From: Ceratopteris richardii
Lineage: Eukaryota > Streptophyta > Polypodiopsida > Polypodiales > Pteridaceae
DNA length: 64,000 bases
NCBI GenBank assembly: GCA_020310875.1
Contig: CM035422.1
Coordinates: 53,620,894 to 53,684,893 of the forward strand
Direction of reading: 5' to 3'
Shown piece after piece: positions 30,283 to 41,410 of this stretch. The notes under the pieces were generated by a model that saw only the letters and a program-made list of their open reading frames with translations, searched no databases and was not told the origin of the DNA. Position 1 is the first letter of the stretch, and each line of letters starts with the position of its first letter. Both the position numbers and the translations under genes were made by a program.

Positions 30283-30296
30283 CCCCCTCTGCAGCT

Positions 30297-31190
30297 CCAT
30301 TTTGGAGCGGCTGAATGCTGCAGAGGTCCACCAAGCGCTGAAGTAGAATCGGAGGTAGAGCCTTCATGAACATGTGCGTCAGGTTCTCCTGAGAGGTACA
30401 CTGCTCTAGAGAAATCTCCTGAGATATGAGCTTCTCGTGAATGAAGTGGTACTGGATCTTGATGTGCTTCGTTTGAGCGTGGAATACTGGATTCTTGGTG
30501 ATGGCCAAGGCTGACTGGCTATCCGTGTGAAGACAGGTCGGAGTATCCTGTAAAACACCAATGTCAGATAATAAACGTCGAAGCCCGATGGCCTCACATG
30601 CTGCGAAGCTTGATGCTCGGTACTCGACCTCGGTAGATGATAGTGCAACTGTAGGCTGCTTCTTACTTGCCCAAGAGATAGGTCCTACGCCAAGCAAGAA
30701 TATATACCAAGAAGTAGACCGTCGAGAATCAGGATCACCAGCCCAATCAGAATCTGAATATCCAATGAGTTCGATGCCCCGCTATACCAAAGACCATGAT
30801 GTCGGGTGAGAGCAAGGTATCGAATAGTCTCTAAGCAGCATCCCAATGAGTCTGATGAGGTTGATGTGCAAACTGACTGAGTATACCAGCTGCATATGCA
30901 ATATCTGGTCTAGTGTTGGCAAGATAGAGTAATAAGCCAACAAGCTCTCGATAGGTATGCACATCCACAAGTGATGATGAGTCCTCCAGTGTAAGCTTGA
31001 TGTTTGGATCAAGTGGTGTAGAAACTGAGCGACGTTGGTCCATGTTATATCTCGAAACTAAATCAGAGTAGTACTTCTTTTGTGATAGGAATATACCTTC
31101 TTTTGTTTACCAAACTTCCATACCCAAAAAGTAGTGTAGTAATCCAAGATCTGTCATAGAGTACTCAAGATGAAGCTGTGTGATGATAAA
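30297..31190 (-). pseudogene. F: end of RT and RNase H, broken
   Basis: The frame 30269-30697 has [39 protein letters not shown] and [12 protein letters not shown], the classic copia RNase H end. The shifted frame 30831-31043 has the RT/RNase H linker (STPLDPNIKL, ELVGLLLYLANTRPDIAYA). Between them are several shifts and stops. The last codons run into the purine tract. Confidence 0.85.
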
Positions 31191-31844
31191 TTAGATGCAT
31201 TCTTTGTCTGAGCCTGTCAAGATCAAGTCATCTACATAGACAATGATGATGGCTACTAAAGACTCCTTTTGATAGATATAGAGATTAGCATCAGCATTGC
31301 TTTTGTGAAATCCCTTGTCTTCAAAGAACTTGTGAATCTTTTCATACCAGGCCGTCGGAGCCTGTTTAAGTCCATAAAGTGCCTTGTGAAGCTTGTAGAC
31401 TTGATCTTCTTTGCCTTTGATCTTGAAGCCTTCAGGTTGTTCAACATATACTTCTTCTTGAAGATCTCCATTGAGGAATGCACTTTTAATGTCCAGCTGG
31501 TAAATGGGCCACTTAAAGTGAGCACTTAGTGCTAAGATGATTCTTATGGTTGTGAATCTTGCAGTAGGAGCAAAGGTTTCTTCATAGTCAATGCCATGTT
31601 GTTGCTTGTATCCCTTACCTACCAACCTTGCTTTGTACTTGTCTAATGTGCCATCTGACTTGTACTTAACTTTATAAAGCCACTTAACTCCTATGACTTG
31701 ATGATTTGTGGGCTTAGGTACAAGAGTCCAAGTTTTGTTCTTCTCAATTGCATGCATTTCTACTTGCATAGCTTCTTCCCACTTAGGTTGTCCTTGAGCT
31801 TCTTTGTAATTAGATGGTTCTAGGATTTGTTGAATCTGATGCAT
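31191..31844 (-). CDS. F reverse transcriptase core
   Basis: This 217-residue frame keeps every main RT block: [77 protein letters not shown] and [13 protein letters not shown] with an intact YVDD. It ends in a stop soon after, so the enzyme is truncated. It is the longest uninterrupted domain of F. Confidence 0.9.
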   Translation of the reverse strand: MHQIQQILEPSNYKEAQGQPKWEEAMQVEMHAIEKNKTWTLVPKPTNHQVIGVKWLYKVKYKSDGTLDKYKARLVGKGYKQQHGIDYEETFAPTARFTTIRIILALSAHFKWPIYQLDIKSAFLNGDLQEEVYVEQPEGFKIKGKEDQVYKLHKALYGLKQAPTAWYEKIHKFFEDKGFHKSNADANLYIYQKESLVAIIIVYVDDLILTGSDKECI

Positions 31845-33246
31845 TAAGGCGTAATTGACATAATGACTTTGTTCTCACTGTATCTTGTCAATAAGTCTTT
31901 GAGATCTTCTCAGATGACATGAAGTACTTGCTTCTGAGTTGGACTTTGGGAATACTGAGTCCCCCTCTGAAGTGTAGATAGGTGGACTAAGACTTGTTCT
32001 TGAATCTTTTCTTGAGTATCATGAAGCTTCATTGAAGATCACATCCTCTGAAATGGTGATGGAGTGGTTTTCCATATCATATGGGCGGTATGCCTTTGAT
32101 TCATCACTGTATCCTATGAATATGTGTTTCTTGGACTTTGATTGTAATTTGTTTCTATCTTATTTTGGTACATGGACACTACCAAAGACTCGAAAATAAT
32201 TCACATTTGGCTTTCTTCCATAATATGTTTCGAAGGGTGTTTTGTTGTGTAGTGCACTTGTAAATCCTCAATTAAGAATGTGAACGGCAGTATGCATAGC
32301 TTCTGCCCAAAACTTGTAGGGTAGATCCTTGTGATGAAGCATAGTTCTTGCCATGATTCTATCACACTACATATCTTTCTTTCAGCTACTCCATTCTGGG
32401 ATGGAGTATGAGGCTGAGTGACTTGTCTTTTGATCCCTTTCTGGTTGAGAAAGTTATCAAAGTCATGATTGATAAACTCACCACCTCCATCTGATCTGAT
32501 TGTTTTAACTTTAGTCGAAGCTTCATTCTCAACTTCCTTGATCCAAGTTCAAAACTTAGAGAATGTGTTTGCCTTTGACTTCAAAAAGTACACCCAAATA
32601 TAGCGAGAGTGGTCATCTACTAGAAGATAAAAGTAGAGGGATCCACTTAGGGACGGGGTATTCATAGGTCCACATAAGTCCATGTGGATAAGGGCTAGTG
32701 GGTTCCTTGCTTGTGTTGAAGCTTCCTTGGGAACTGGGGCCCTCTGATGCTTGCCTTGGGTGCAAGCTTGGCAGACATCACTAAGTTGCCATATCTTTGG
32801 CAATCCCTTCACAAGTTGGGATGAAGAGATTTTTGATAAGTAAGAAGTGTGGCCAAATCGTTGATGCCACCAACTCGAGGTTGATTCTTTGGATACAAAG
32901 CAAGGTAGCTTGTAGAGGCCCTTTTCTTCAATACCTTGAGCAATGACATCCTTTGTATGGGGATCACCTACCTTAACTGAGGTGTTATCAAACCATACTT
33001 GTTTGTCCTAATCTGTAATGGCCTTGACGGAAAGTAGATTCATACATAAATTTGGAACAAAAAGAACATTGGATAAAGACTTGCATTCGCCCTGATTGTT
33101 GGTAATTTGAACTTTCCCTTTTCCTTTGATGGGTAAACTTTTGTTGTTGCCAAGATAGATTTCTCCCATGTGTGCTTTGAGTTCTTGAAAGGAGTCCTTG
33201 TCTTTGCACATATGGGAGGTAGCTCCGCTATCAAAGATCCACTCAT
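31845..33246 (-). pseudogene. F protease and integrase, decayed
   Basis: Protease is in overlapping short frames 33008-33246 (NLCMNLLSVKAITD, and SFDSGA-like sequence at the upstream edge). The integrase zinc finger end is CQACTQGKHQRAPVP and the core start is LALIHMDLCGPMNTPSLSGS (32549-32812). The rest of integrase to 31850 is readable only with frame changes (DGGGEF-like near 32480, NGVAERK-like near 32370). It is not functional. Confidence 0.75.
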
Positions 33247-33307
33247 GTGGGGAGCTAGAAGTAACTAGTGCATTGGCTTCTGTGGAGATGAAGAGTTCCT
33301 CACTCGA

Positions 33308-34157
33308 TCAATGGGATCTATGTTGGGATCCTTTGGATGCTTGCCTAGACATAGAAGCCTTCGATGATTGTTTCTTTTTATAGCAAAACTTTTCTAAGTG
33401 TCTTGATTTTCCATAGAAATTACAGGTAAATTTCTTCAATGAATTATGCGATCGTTGCTTAGATCCATTGGTAGCCTGATGACTTGTGGTTTTGCCCTTA
33501 TTGAATGGGCCTTTGGCCTTCATGGAAGATTGCTGTGAGGAAGTCGATTTGGCTCGCGAGTCGTGAAGGAGCAATAGTGGATGAACCTCTTCCAAAGATA
33601 AGACTTGGCCGCGATTATACAAAGTTGTGACAAATGTCTCGTATGACTTAGGTAACTTGTTAAGAAGCCTAATGGCCATGTCTTCACTAGAGATCTGCCT
33701 ACCACATAGTGCTAATTTATGCTGGTAGCCCTCAAATTGGGCTATGACCTTGGTAATTGTGTCCTGAGGCCTAATTGTCAAATTATGAAACTCGGTCTCG
33801 AGTGCATATATTTTCGAAGGGGCTTTGTCTTCATACAAAGCGGCTAATGTATGACGTCTTGCTATCCGTGATATGTCCTTTCGTTAGTTCGTCGTAGGCA
33901 AGTAACAACCGACCTAAAGCTCTTTTGTCCTTGACATTCCACACATGCCAATTTTCTAAGTTGGTATCCCTATTGGGTTCGGGGTCTGACCCGTCTACTG
34001 CCTCATGCAGGAGATTCGTGTAGCGATATGCGAGCATGACATCTTTCCATAGATTGTAATTTTGTCCATTGAGGCATTCATCCTTAGGCATAGAAATAGG
34101 GGTGAAAGACGGTAAGACATTAGCCATAGATGATGAGCTACCTTCACTTTTGGTCAT
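33308..34157 (-). pseudogene. F gag, split by a frameshift
   Basis: The N-terminal piece 33831-34157 (FTPISMPKDECLNGQNYNLW) and the C-terminal piece 33308-33838 (LLNKLPKSYETFVTTLYNRG) overlap by eight bases in different frames, so one small indel separates them. The zinc knuckle reads CNFYGKSRHLEKFC, with tyrosine in place of the second cysteine. The start MTKSEGSSSS follows a leader of about 2 kb. Confidence 0.85.
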
Positions 34158-36162
34158 TACAAAGCTTTGAGGATAAAGTGTTTAGAAACACTATCAAAGA
34201 TACTTGCCAAAAATACCGCTGCAAAATAATTGCAAAGCGTGAACTGAACGACTCGATATTAGACTGAAAACTCCTTGGGGAGGGGGGGCTTAAAGTAGTC
34301 CTTCACTTGCACCAAGAATTAGAAGAGACACTTGGGGGGGCTTAGAAACACTGTGGAGTGGGGAGAGTCGATGCTCAAAGAGAACTTGTGGGTGGGCTTA
34401 GACTAGCCTCCAATCCCACAATCATACACACACAATACTTTTTTCTTTGATTGCTTGAGTTTACAAGAGGTTATGAGGCACTTAGTGCCTTGAGGGTGCC
34501 AAGATAAAGTTGGTAATCTAGCTTATAATGTGGAAAAACAAAAAGGGTTAATCCCTTGGGGAACTTACAAATCACAGAGTGGACAAGAGGTAGAGTAATT
34601 GCCCACGAGGGGTTCTTGCTATGTCAGGATTGCTAGATTAACGTTTCTGATGTACGCGATCTTTGCGTTGCAAATTGAACGTGAGCAGAGTATATACAAT
34701 GAATCTGTATGTATCACTTAAGTGGTGATCTGAACCAGCACCTGCAAAATCTGAAGTTCCTCAATTTGCTTCGAGTATGCCACGTGATGCAGCTGGTGAG
34801 TGCCAAGTTTGGGGTCTAGAGAGTAATTGGCCTGCTATGTCAGTCTGGCGAGAGGTCGACTCTGGCATTATACAGAGAGGCTGGTGGTGGCGGGCGTACA
34901 CTCCAAATGGATGGAGACCCATAAGTCTTGGCTTGTGTGCACAACGTGCAGTATCTGCGCAGACTTCGGTTGCTTCAGCACCTTCGGTCTCTGCACCTGT
35001 GAATGCCTTTTTCGTTTCTGTTCCTCTCTCTGTGTAACAGAGAAGATGTATGCTACTCCTTGTGGAAGCTATAGTGCACAAAGATCAAAGAGACTCAGAG
35101 AGGTGTGTTCGCGCTTGTGCGGCCACCACTTCTCTTGCTATATTGTAGGAGTATGCTATCTTCTCTGCACGTGCAGGACCTGAGAAGATTGGATGCACTA
35201 TCTTTGTGTCGATGAAGTCAAGCTTCTGCCTCAAACGTGGGTACACAGAGAGATCTATAAATGGTGCATGCAGACAGAGTTCCCGAGCAATGCACTATGG
35301 TAAATGCTCGATTAACGAGCTTCAGAATGACCGACTAGATGGTAGGTATGGAGCACAACTGCTTTCCTATCTTTGTGGATAGATCAACAGAGACTCGACA
35401 TCTTCTCGGAGCTAAAAGGTTCATGCTATTGTATGTGCTATAGGGAAGGCCATGAGGTGCTACTGTGCAGGCTCGTTTGCTCGAGATGAGAAAGAAATAT
35501 AACCGATGCTTTTGAGGAGCTTGATAGCCCACACACTCCACTTCTAGATGACCATATCATAGCCAAGCTGCAAGCTATCTCTTAGCACAAACATTTCACC
35601 ATCATTGCTTGTCAACGCATCTCTCTCAGCACAAACACGTCACCATCATCTCTCTATTAACCTTTAATCCTACCAAGTGTGACTCGCCCAAATGCATGCA
35701 AGCTATATGGCTATCGTGGTTTACAGAAGGGACAAAACAATTGCATTGTTTGCACAATAATATCGTGAGCTGTTATAAGTACAGAACTTATTACTACTCA
35801 CCAAATTTCACGAGGGATTTTGCAACACTTATAAGAATGGGGTAACAGAATAAATCAAGCCAAAGAGTGTTTATAAACACTACAAAAACTTGAGACTTCC
35901 ATTGAATGTTGAGAAAAAGTATAGAAATAGGCACAAAATTAAAGCTGACCAGGAATGGGTGCCACAAAAGAGGGTGGGTGGGAGGGAAAAATGGGGAAAT
36001 GGTGAGATGATGGATGAGGAAAAGGGTGGGAGGGTGGGAAAATGAATCCCAAAAAATTGATGGCAAAAGGCTTCTCTCAATGAGGAGAAAGCACACCACC
36101 AAAGTAAAGCACCACCACCACCAAAATCATCGCCAAACACACCACCAAGACCTCCACCTAAC
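34158..36162 (-). other. Long leader of F (about 2 kb)
   Basis: It lies between the primer site and gag. It holds a 106-codon frame at 34761-35081 and a glycine-rich frame at 35880-36230, neither with a recognisable domain nor a second copy here for comparison. Most copia leaders are a few hundred bases or less, so the length is unusual. Confidence 0.6.
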
Positions 36163-36174
36163 ACTCTGATACAA
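36163..36174 (-). other. Primer binding site of F, degenerate iMet type
   Basis: The minus strand reads TTGTATCAGAGT directly after the 5' LTR, 10 of 12 positions matching the usual initiator-methionine complement. Confidence 0.8.
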
Positions 36175-36240
36175 TGTGGAGAGTAAGCATGCGGAAGCAA
36201 AATGAAAAGTAAAGTACTCTCACAAAACAAAGAATGTGTG
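36175..36240 (-). repeat. 5' LTR of F, internal-side segment
   Basis: 66 bp matching 29867-29932 of the other LTR. It is interrupted at 36240 by element G. Confidence 0.92.
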
Positions 36241-36864
36241 TGTTATAAATTATGGAATATGTTGAACAATGCATTGTTGGAGTGTAACATGGAATATGTT
36301 GAGCAATGCATTGTTGAATTGTAACATGGAATATGTTGAGCAATGCATTGTTGGAGTGTTAAATTATTATTGAACAATGCATTGTTAGAGTGTTAAATTA
36401 TTAATGTATTAATGTGTTTTTGATGTTTTTGATATAGCAGCTGAAGGTTCGTGAGGAGTGTGCAAGGCGTGAAAGGGTGGATATCAATCATCTGAATAAT
36501 TATTATTTAGCTTGTAAATAAACCCGCATAGAAGGTTCTATTGTTAGAAACAGCTAGAAAAGTAATGGTTAGAATAAGGGTCGTTGTAGACCGCAGTTTC
36601 TGTTATTGAAAGCAATGGCTTTCTATAAAAGTTACCAACTTTTAGTTTCACGCTTGCTTTTCGAAGCCGCTCTCATGTAACCACTCTTTTCGATGTAATT
36701 AAAAGTCCTATAAATACATGCACTCTGTGGACTGTCGAAACAGAGTGCATGGAGGGAGATTGCACCCAATCTTGCGTTCTGTCTCATCTCTTGTTGCATC
36801 TATTCTTTTGTGTATTTTCTGTGTTCGTAACCTCTGTTTGCGAGTGAGCAAGATCCTGACAACA
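36241..36864 (+). repeat. 5' LTR of G
   Basis: TGTTATAAAT to CTTGACAACA-type ends. Near the start it has about three units of a 38-bp repeat, and four copies in total of the 14-bp palindrome AACAATGCATTGTT or one-base variants. TATAAATA lies at 36709-36716 and is followed by an 11-bp inverted repeat (36717-36727 with 36741-36751). Confidence 0.95.
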
Positions 36865-36865
36865 G

Positions 36866-36877
36866 TGGTATCAGAGC
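36866..36877 (+). other. Primer binding site of G, tRNA-iMet type
   Basis: TGGTATCAGAGC, a perfect 12-base match to the usual initiator-methionine complement, one base after the LTR. Confidence 0.95.
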
Positions 36878-37080
36878 TTTGCACGTGTCCATTCTATTTC
36901 CGTTTCCGTTTCCATTTTTGATTCCTGTTCCTCTTCCTGTAGGCAAAGAACTTAGGCAATAACTTAGGCAATACATTGGCAACATTGGCACCCAAGTCTC
37001 CCTTGGCGACCGTTGGCAGCCGTTGGCTATGCAGGAGGCAATTTTAATTTTGAGTGGCAATAGAGAGGTTTAGATTCCCT

Positions 37081-37150
37081 AAGGTAGAAGGATTTGAACC
37101 CACAACCTCCTACTTTCAAGGGAAGTGCTGTAACCACTCCTCCATCTCTT
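37081..37150 (-). other. Antisense tRNA-like sequence in the G leader
   Basis: Read on the minus strand, this has a box-A-like TGGAGGAGTGGTTA, an anticodon-loop-like CTTGAAA and a consensus box B, GGTTCAAATCC, at tRNA-like spacing. The acceptor stem pairs poorly and the anticodon stem has a mismatch, so it is not a functional tRNA gene. It may be a tRNA pseudogene or the head of a tRNA-derived SINE taken into the leader. Confidence 0.4.
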
Positions 37151-37236
37151 GGTGTTGATACTCAAGTTCTCTCTTCTTAAATTTAACATCACTTGCAGTT
37201 TTCAAGGCGGTACGGTGCGACGTGATGCGGCGCGTC

Positions 37237-37387
37237 TCAGGGTACATCTTTTCAGGGTACACTTCTGAGGGTACACTTCTCAGGGTACACCAGGGTACAT
37301 CCAGACATGGTACATCTTGTCAGGGTACATCAGGGTACATCCAAACACGGTACACTCTGCTAAGGTACATTTCCTGAGGGTACATCC
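37237..37387 (+). repeat. GGTACA motif array in the G leader
   Basis: About eleven copies of AGGGTACAYC or close variants occur in 150 bases, at spacings of about 10-20 bases. They end 38 bases before the gag start. Confidence 0.85.
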
Positions 37388-37424
37388 CAAGAGGAAAGCA
37401 CTAGCTTAAGGGTCCAAGAGCACC

Positions 37425-38405
37425 ATGGAGGATTACAGTAATTCACCTCTACCTGAGGAAACACTTCAACAACAACTAGAGCTTTTGAGGCATGAGCTTC
37501 GAGGAGCTCAGAACGAGATCCGACAATGTGATGAAGTCCTTCAACAGATACAAACTGAAGAAGAAAACCTTATGAGAGTAGTAAAAGCTATTGTTTCTGC
37601 CCAATCTGATGTTACTCATTCGAAGATTGGTACTAGAAACTACCAGTTTCTACGATTTGAAGGCTGAAAGGATGGGCCTTTAGTCCTTTCTTGGATGTCG
37701 TAGTTTGATGATTTTTATACTGACGAGATGTATGCTGAAAGTGAAAAAGTTAAATTTGCCACTAACTATTTAGTAGGTAAAGCTCAACTCTGGTGGAATG
37801 TCGTGCGGCACAGTACGGAGCATCCAACAACGTGGAAGGCTTTCCAAGAGAAAGTGAAGGATTCTTTTCTTCCTCCTCAATACCATTTGCATGTTCGACG
37901 TGCATGGACAACCCTTACATGGAAGGAGGGTGATACGGTTACTACCTATACGGAGCGGTTCTGGCAAAATTTACTACTTGTTCGAATGCTTGAAGAAGTA
38001 CCAGAGGATATCTTGAAGAAGAAATATGAAGATGGTTTGGAGGTGGGAATCCAAGCTAAGCTCCACACTCTATGACCTACAACCCTCAACGAGGCTATAT
38101 CTTTTGCCTATGATGTAGAAAAAGAATTCCAGTCCATAACCAAGTCAATCCATATACAACAACCGTGCCAACGAGCACTTTATGTTAAACCTACATTTCC
38201 TATGAAGCGTACTTTTAATGCTCCATCTTACCCTAGTTTTCCTCGTCCTCCACAATCCAATTACTCAACTCCACCTGTTGCTTCATCTCTCCAACCAACC
38301 AAACCACCTACTCTTCAAACTTCAGCGGTGGATGCCCAACAGAAGCGACCACGAATCACTTGATGGAATTGTGGTAAACGTGGACATACAAAAATAAGGT
38401 GCAGA
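37425..38405 (+). pseudogene. G gag, four in-frame stops
   Basis: The frame starts at MEDYSNSPLPEETLQQQLEL, continues with a coiled-coil-like stretch and the capsid region (VGKAQLWWNVVRHS, WKAFQEKVKDSFLPP, TVTTYTERFWQNL), and ends at the zinc knuckle. Stops are TGA 37665, TAG 37701, TGA 38073 and TGA 38361. The last sits where the first cysteine of the knuckle should be (it continues [13 protein letters not shown]). No shift is needed, so the intact form was one frame into pol. Confidence 0.88.
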
Positions 38406-39797
38406 TTGCGACCTCTTCACATGAAACCGGCTACAGCTCAATTGCATAACATGGAGGTCCATAATGAAGAAATTCCTCCTGTTTGGATAGAGGAATCATT
38501 GGAGAAGGACTTAAGTACCTTGGGTAGCGATATCTCTCTTCACTCTCTACTTTGCATGCAGGTTACAATAAATAATAAAGTAGTTAAAATTCTACATGAC
38601 GATGGTAGTTCACATGACTTCATTTCACATTTATTAGTACAAGAACTTCAATTACAAATGTTTCCTTCCTTATATAAAGTGAAAGCTACATTTCAGGGTA
38701 GTCGTTATAATGTAACACGAGAAGTGCAAGATGTTACGATTAGCATAGGCCCATATGTTGATTCACACACATTTTTAATTGCACCTTTGCAATCTTACTA
38801 TGTTATACTAGGTATGCCTTTTCGTCACCGTTATAACCCACGTATTGACTACCATACACATACCTTTAACTTTGAATTCAAACGTCAAATCATTACTTTG
38901 TCTGCACGACATGATTTCCAGCCGTTTCCATTGATTAGTCACACTCAAGTAAAGTGTGCATTTAGGAAAGGATTCAATTCATGGATTTTTTTTGTCAATG
39001 TCATCAATAATTATACTCATACACTTCCTGATGCATATAGACCTTTCATGAATACTTATAAGGATTGTTTTATGTCTGAGTATCCTTCTGAACTACCACC
39101 ATCTCGAGGATCCTTTGACCATAGCATAGACTTAGTCCCTGGTAGTTCTCCTCCTCATAAAGCACCTTATAGACATGGCCCACTACACCAAAAGGAAATA
39201 GAAAACCAAGTAAAAGACTTACTGCAGAAAGGACTTATAAGGCCTAGTTCTTCCCCATTTGGAGCACCAATTCTCTTAGTAGAGAAGAAGAATAAAAATT
39301 ATCAAATGTGCATTGATTATAGAGCCCTTAACAAGATAACCATCAAGAATAGATACCCTATTCCTTGAATAGATGATCTCTTAGATAAGTTATGAGGAGC
39401 TTGTGTCTTTAGTAAAATTGATCTTAAATCGGGTTACCATCAGAGTCGTATGACACAAAGTGATATTTTTAAGACTGCATTTAGAACTCAAATTGGCCAT
39501 TATGAATTTATGGTAATGCCCTTTGGACTTACTAATGCCCCTGCTACATTTGCACAAATGATGAACAATATTTTTCTTGATTATCAAGCTTTTGTTCTTG
39601 TCTTCTTTGATGATATAATTGTATACAGTAAGAATGATAGTGAACATGAAAAGCATCTTGAAACAGTTTTTCATTTGTTACGAGAGAACACACTTTATGC
39701 TAATCCTGAAAAGAGTTACTTCTTTCAACATAAGCTAGAATATTTAGGACATATTATTTCAAGTGAAGGTGTGCATGTGGATCCGAAAAAAAATTAG
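38406..39797 (+). pseudogene. G protease and reverse transcriptase N-terminal part
   Basis: Continuous with gag in the same frame. The retropepsin loop is [12 protein letters not shown] (DDG rather than DSG or DTG), with VILGMPF later. RT follows: [69 protein letters not shown] and FFDDIIVYSK with both catalytic aspartates. Stops are TGA 39366 and TGA 39393. A run of eight A at about 39785-39792 marks the shift into the next frame. The catalytic core is otherwise well kept. Confidence 0.9.
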
Positions 39798-40248
39798 AGT
39801 TATAGTAGAATGGCCTACACCACAATCAATCAATGATGTTCGTTCTTTTCTTGGGTTGGCTAGTTTCTATAGAAAGTTTGTTCAAAATTTTTCTTATTTA
39901 GCATTGCCTCTTACCTTGTTGTTGAAAAAGAAAATACAATTTGCATGGGGACTTACCCAACAACAGTCATTTGACAAACTGAAACAAGCACTTTCACATG
40001 CACCTGTTTTACAATTACCTGATTTTTCACAACCCTTTCATGTCGCTACTGATGCTAGTGATTCAGGAATCGATGTTGTTTTAATGCAAAATGACCATCC
40101 CATTGCAGTTGAGAGTAGGAAGCTTAAGCCCTCAGAAAAAAATTATAGTACGTATGATAAAGAATTGCTAGCAGTTGTGCATGCTTTGCACATTTGGAAA
40201 CACTATCTTATGGGCTTTGAGGTCTTAATCAAAACCGATCAACATTAA
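39763..40248 (+). CDS. G reverse transcriptase C-terminus and RNase H
   Basis: The frame (its first residues are read in the pre-shift region and are not authentic) gives the RT connection IVEWPTPQSINDVRSFLGLASFYRKF. RNase H follows with VATDASDSGI, EKNYSTYDKELLAVVHALHIW and the start of the TDQH block. A second frameshift near 40240 moves on to the next frame. Confidence 0.88.
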   Translation: MKVCMWIRKKIRVIVEWPTPQSINDVRSFLGLASFYRKFVQNFSYLALPLTLLLKKKIQFAWGLTQQQSFDKLKQALSHAPVLQLPDFSQPFHVATDASDSGIDVVLMQNDHPIAVESRKLKPSEKNYSTYDKELLAVVHALHIWKHYLMGFEVLIKTDQH

Positions 40249-41410
40249 GCATTTATTAAATCAGCCCTTAATCTCTAATAGGCATCTTAAATGGGCATCA
40301 TTCATTCAAAATTTCCAACCCATGATACAATATCAGCCTAGTAAAGCTAATGTTGTAGCTGATGCTCTTAGCCGTTTTCCTTCGCATTCTGTTGTTTTGA
40401 ATAATATTTCTGCCATCCAAATACATTCTTTTCAAGAAATGGTTTCCACTTATGCATCTGATTTGTATTTTTCACGTGCATGGCATGACTTCAATAATGG
40501 TGCATCTTTATCTGATGAACATTATACATTTCATAATGGTTTTCTCTATTTTCAACATAGATTGTGCATAACCCAAGCTTTTAAAGATTTTGTCATTAAA
40601 GAAATGCATGAACCATCTTACATGGGTCATAGAGGCATACAGAGCACCATTTTTGCTTGCAAAGATTTCTTCTTTTGGCCACACATGGAAAAAGATATTG
40701 CACATTATGTTTCTCAATGCATTGTATGTCAGCGTGTCAAACGTCATCATGGTAAACCATTTGCATTATTAATGCCACTTTCCATTCCAAATGAACCATG
40801 GGAACAAATTTCTATGGACTTTATCACAGGTCTCCCCATCACTTCATCACATAATGATATGATATGGACAATAGTTGATATGTTTAGTAAATATGCATAT
40901 TTCCTTCTATGTAGAAAAACTTTGAATGCACCTCAAGCTGCAAAATTATTCATTAAATGCATTTTCTCACATCATGGATTTCCTAAAGTAATGTTATCTG
41001 ATCGTGATGTTAGATTTTGTAATCATTTTTGGGTTGCCTTATTTCAACATTTTGGTTCTAAAATAGATTTTAGTTCTGCCTTTCATCCTGAAAGTAATGG
41101 ACAAAGTGAGGCTACAAACAGTACTATTCTTGATTTATTGAGTTGTTATTCATTAGATAATCCTAGTAACTGGGATGAAAAGTTGCTATTGCTTCAATTT
41201 GCTTACAATAACACTGCACACACCACTACAGGTCGTGCACCTTTTGAAATTGTTTTTGGTAAAAAGCTTCCCACTCCCATGTCCCTCACCCAAACTGACA
41301 TTCCGATGGCTGATCCTATTGCTCAAGATCACGTTTCTATACTTCATGATGTTCACGAGCACATTAGGAAAAGTCAAGAGCGATATACACATAATATCAA
41401 TACTAAATGA
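40249..41410 (+). CDS. G RNase H end and integrase
   Basis: The end of RNase H (NVVADALSRF) is followed by the zinc finger (HRGIQSTIFACKDFFFWP ... CIVCQRVK). The complete DDE core is SMDFITGLP, LSDRDVRFCNHFW and NGQSEATNSTI. The frame stops at TGA 41408 and continues in the same frame into the C-terminal part. Motif order and spacing are those of active Ty3/gypsy integrases. Confidence 0.92.

Noticed and set aside
34761..35081. Captured host gene in the F leader
   Set aside because: A single 106-codon frame with no recognisable domain, overlapped by open frames on the other strand. Not supportable.
37081..37150. Functional tRNA gene
   Set aside because: Acceptor and anticodon stems do not pair properly, and it lies in a retroelement leader. 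Kept only as a tRNA-like relic.
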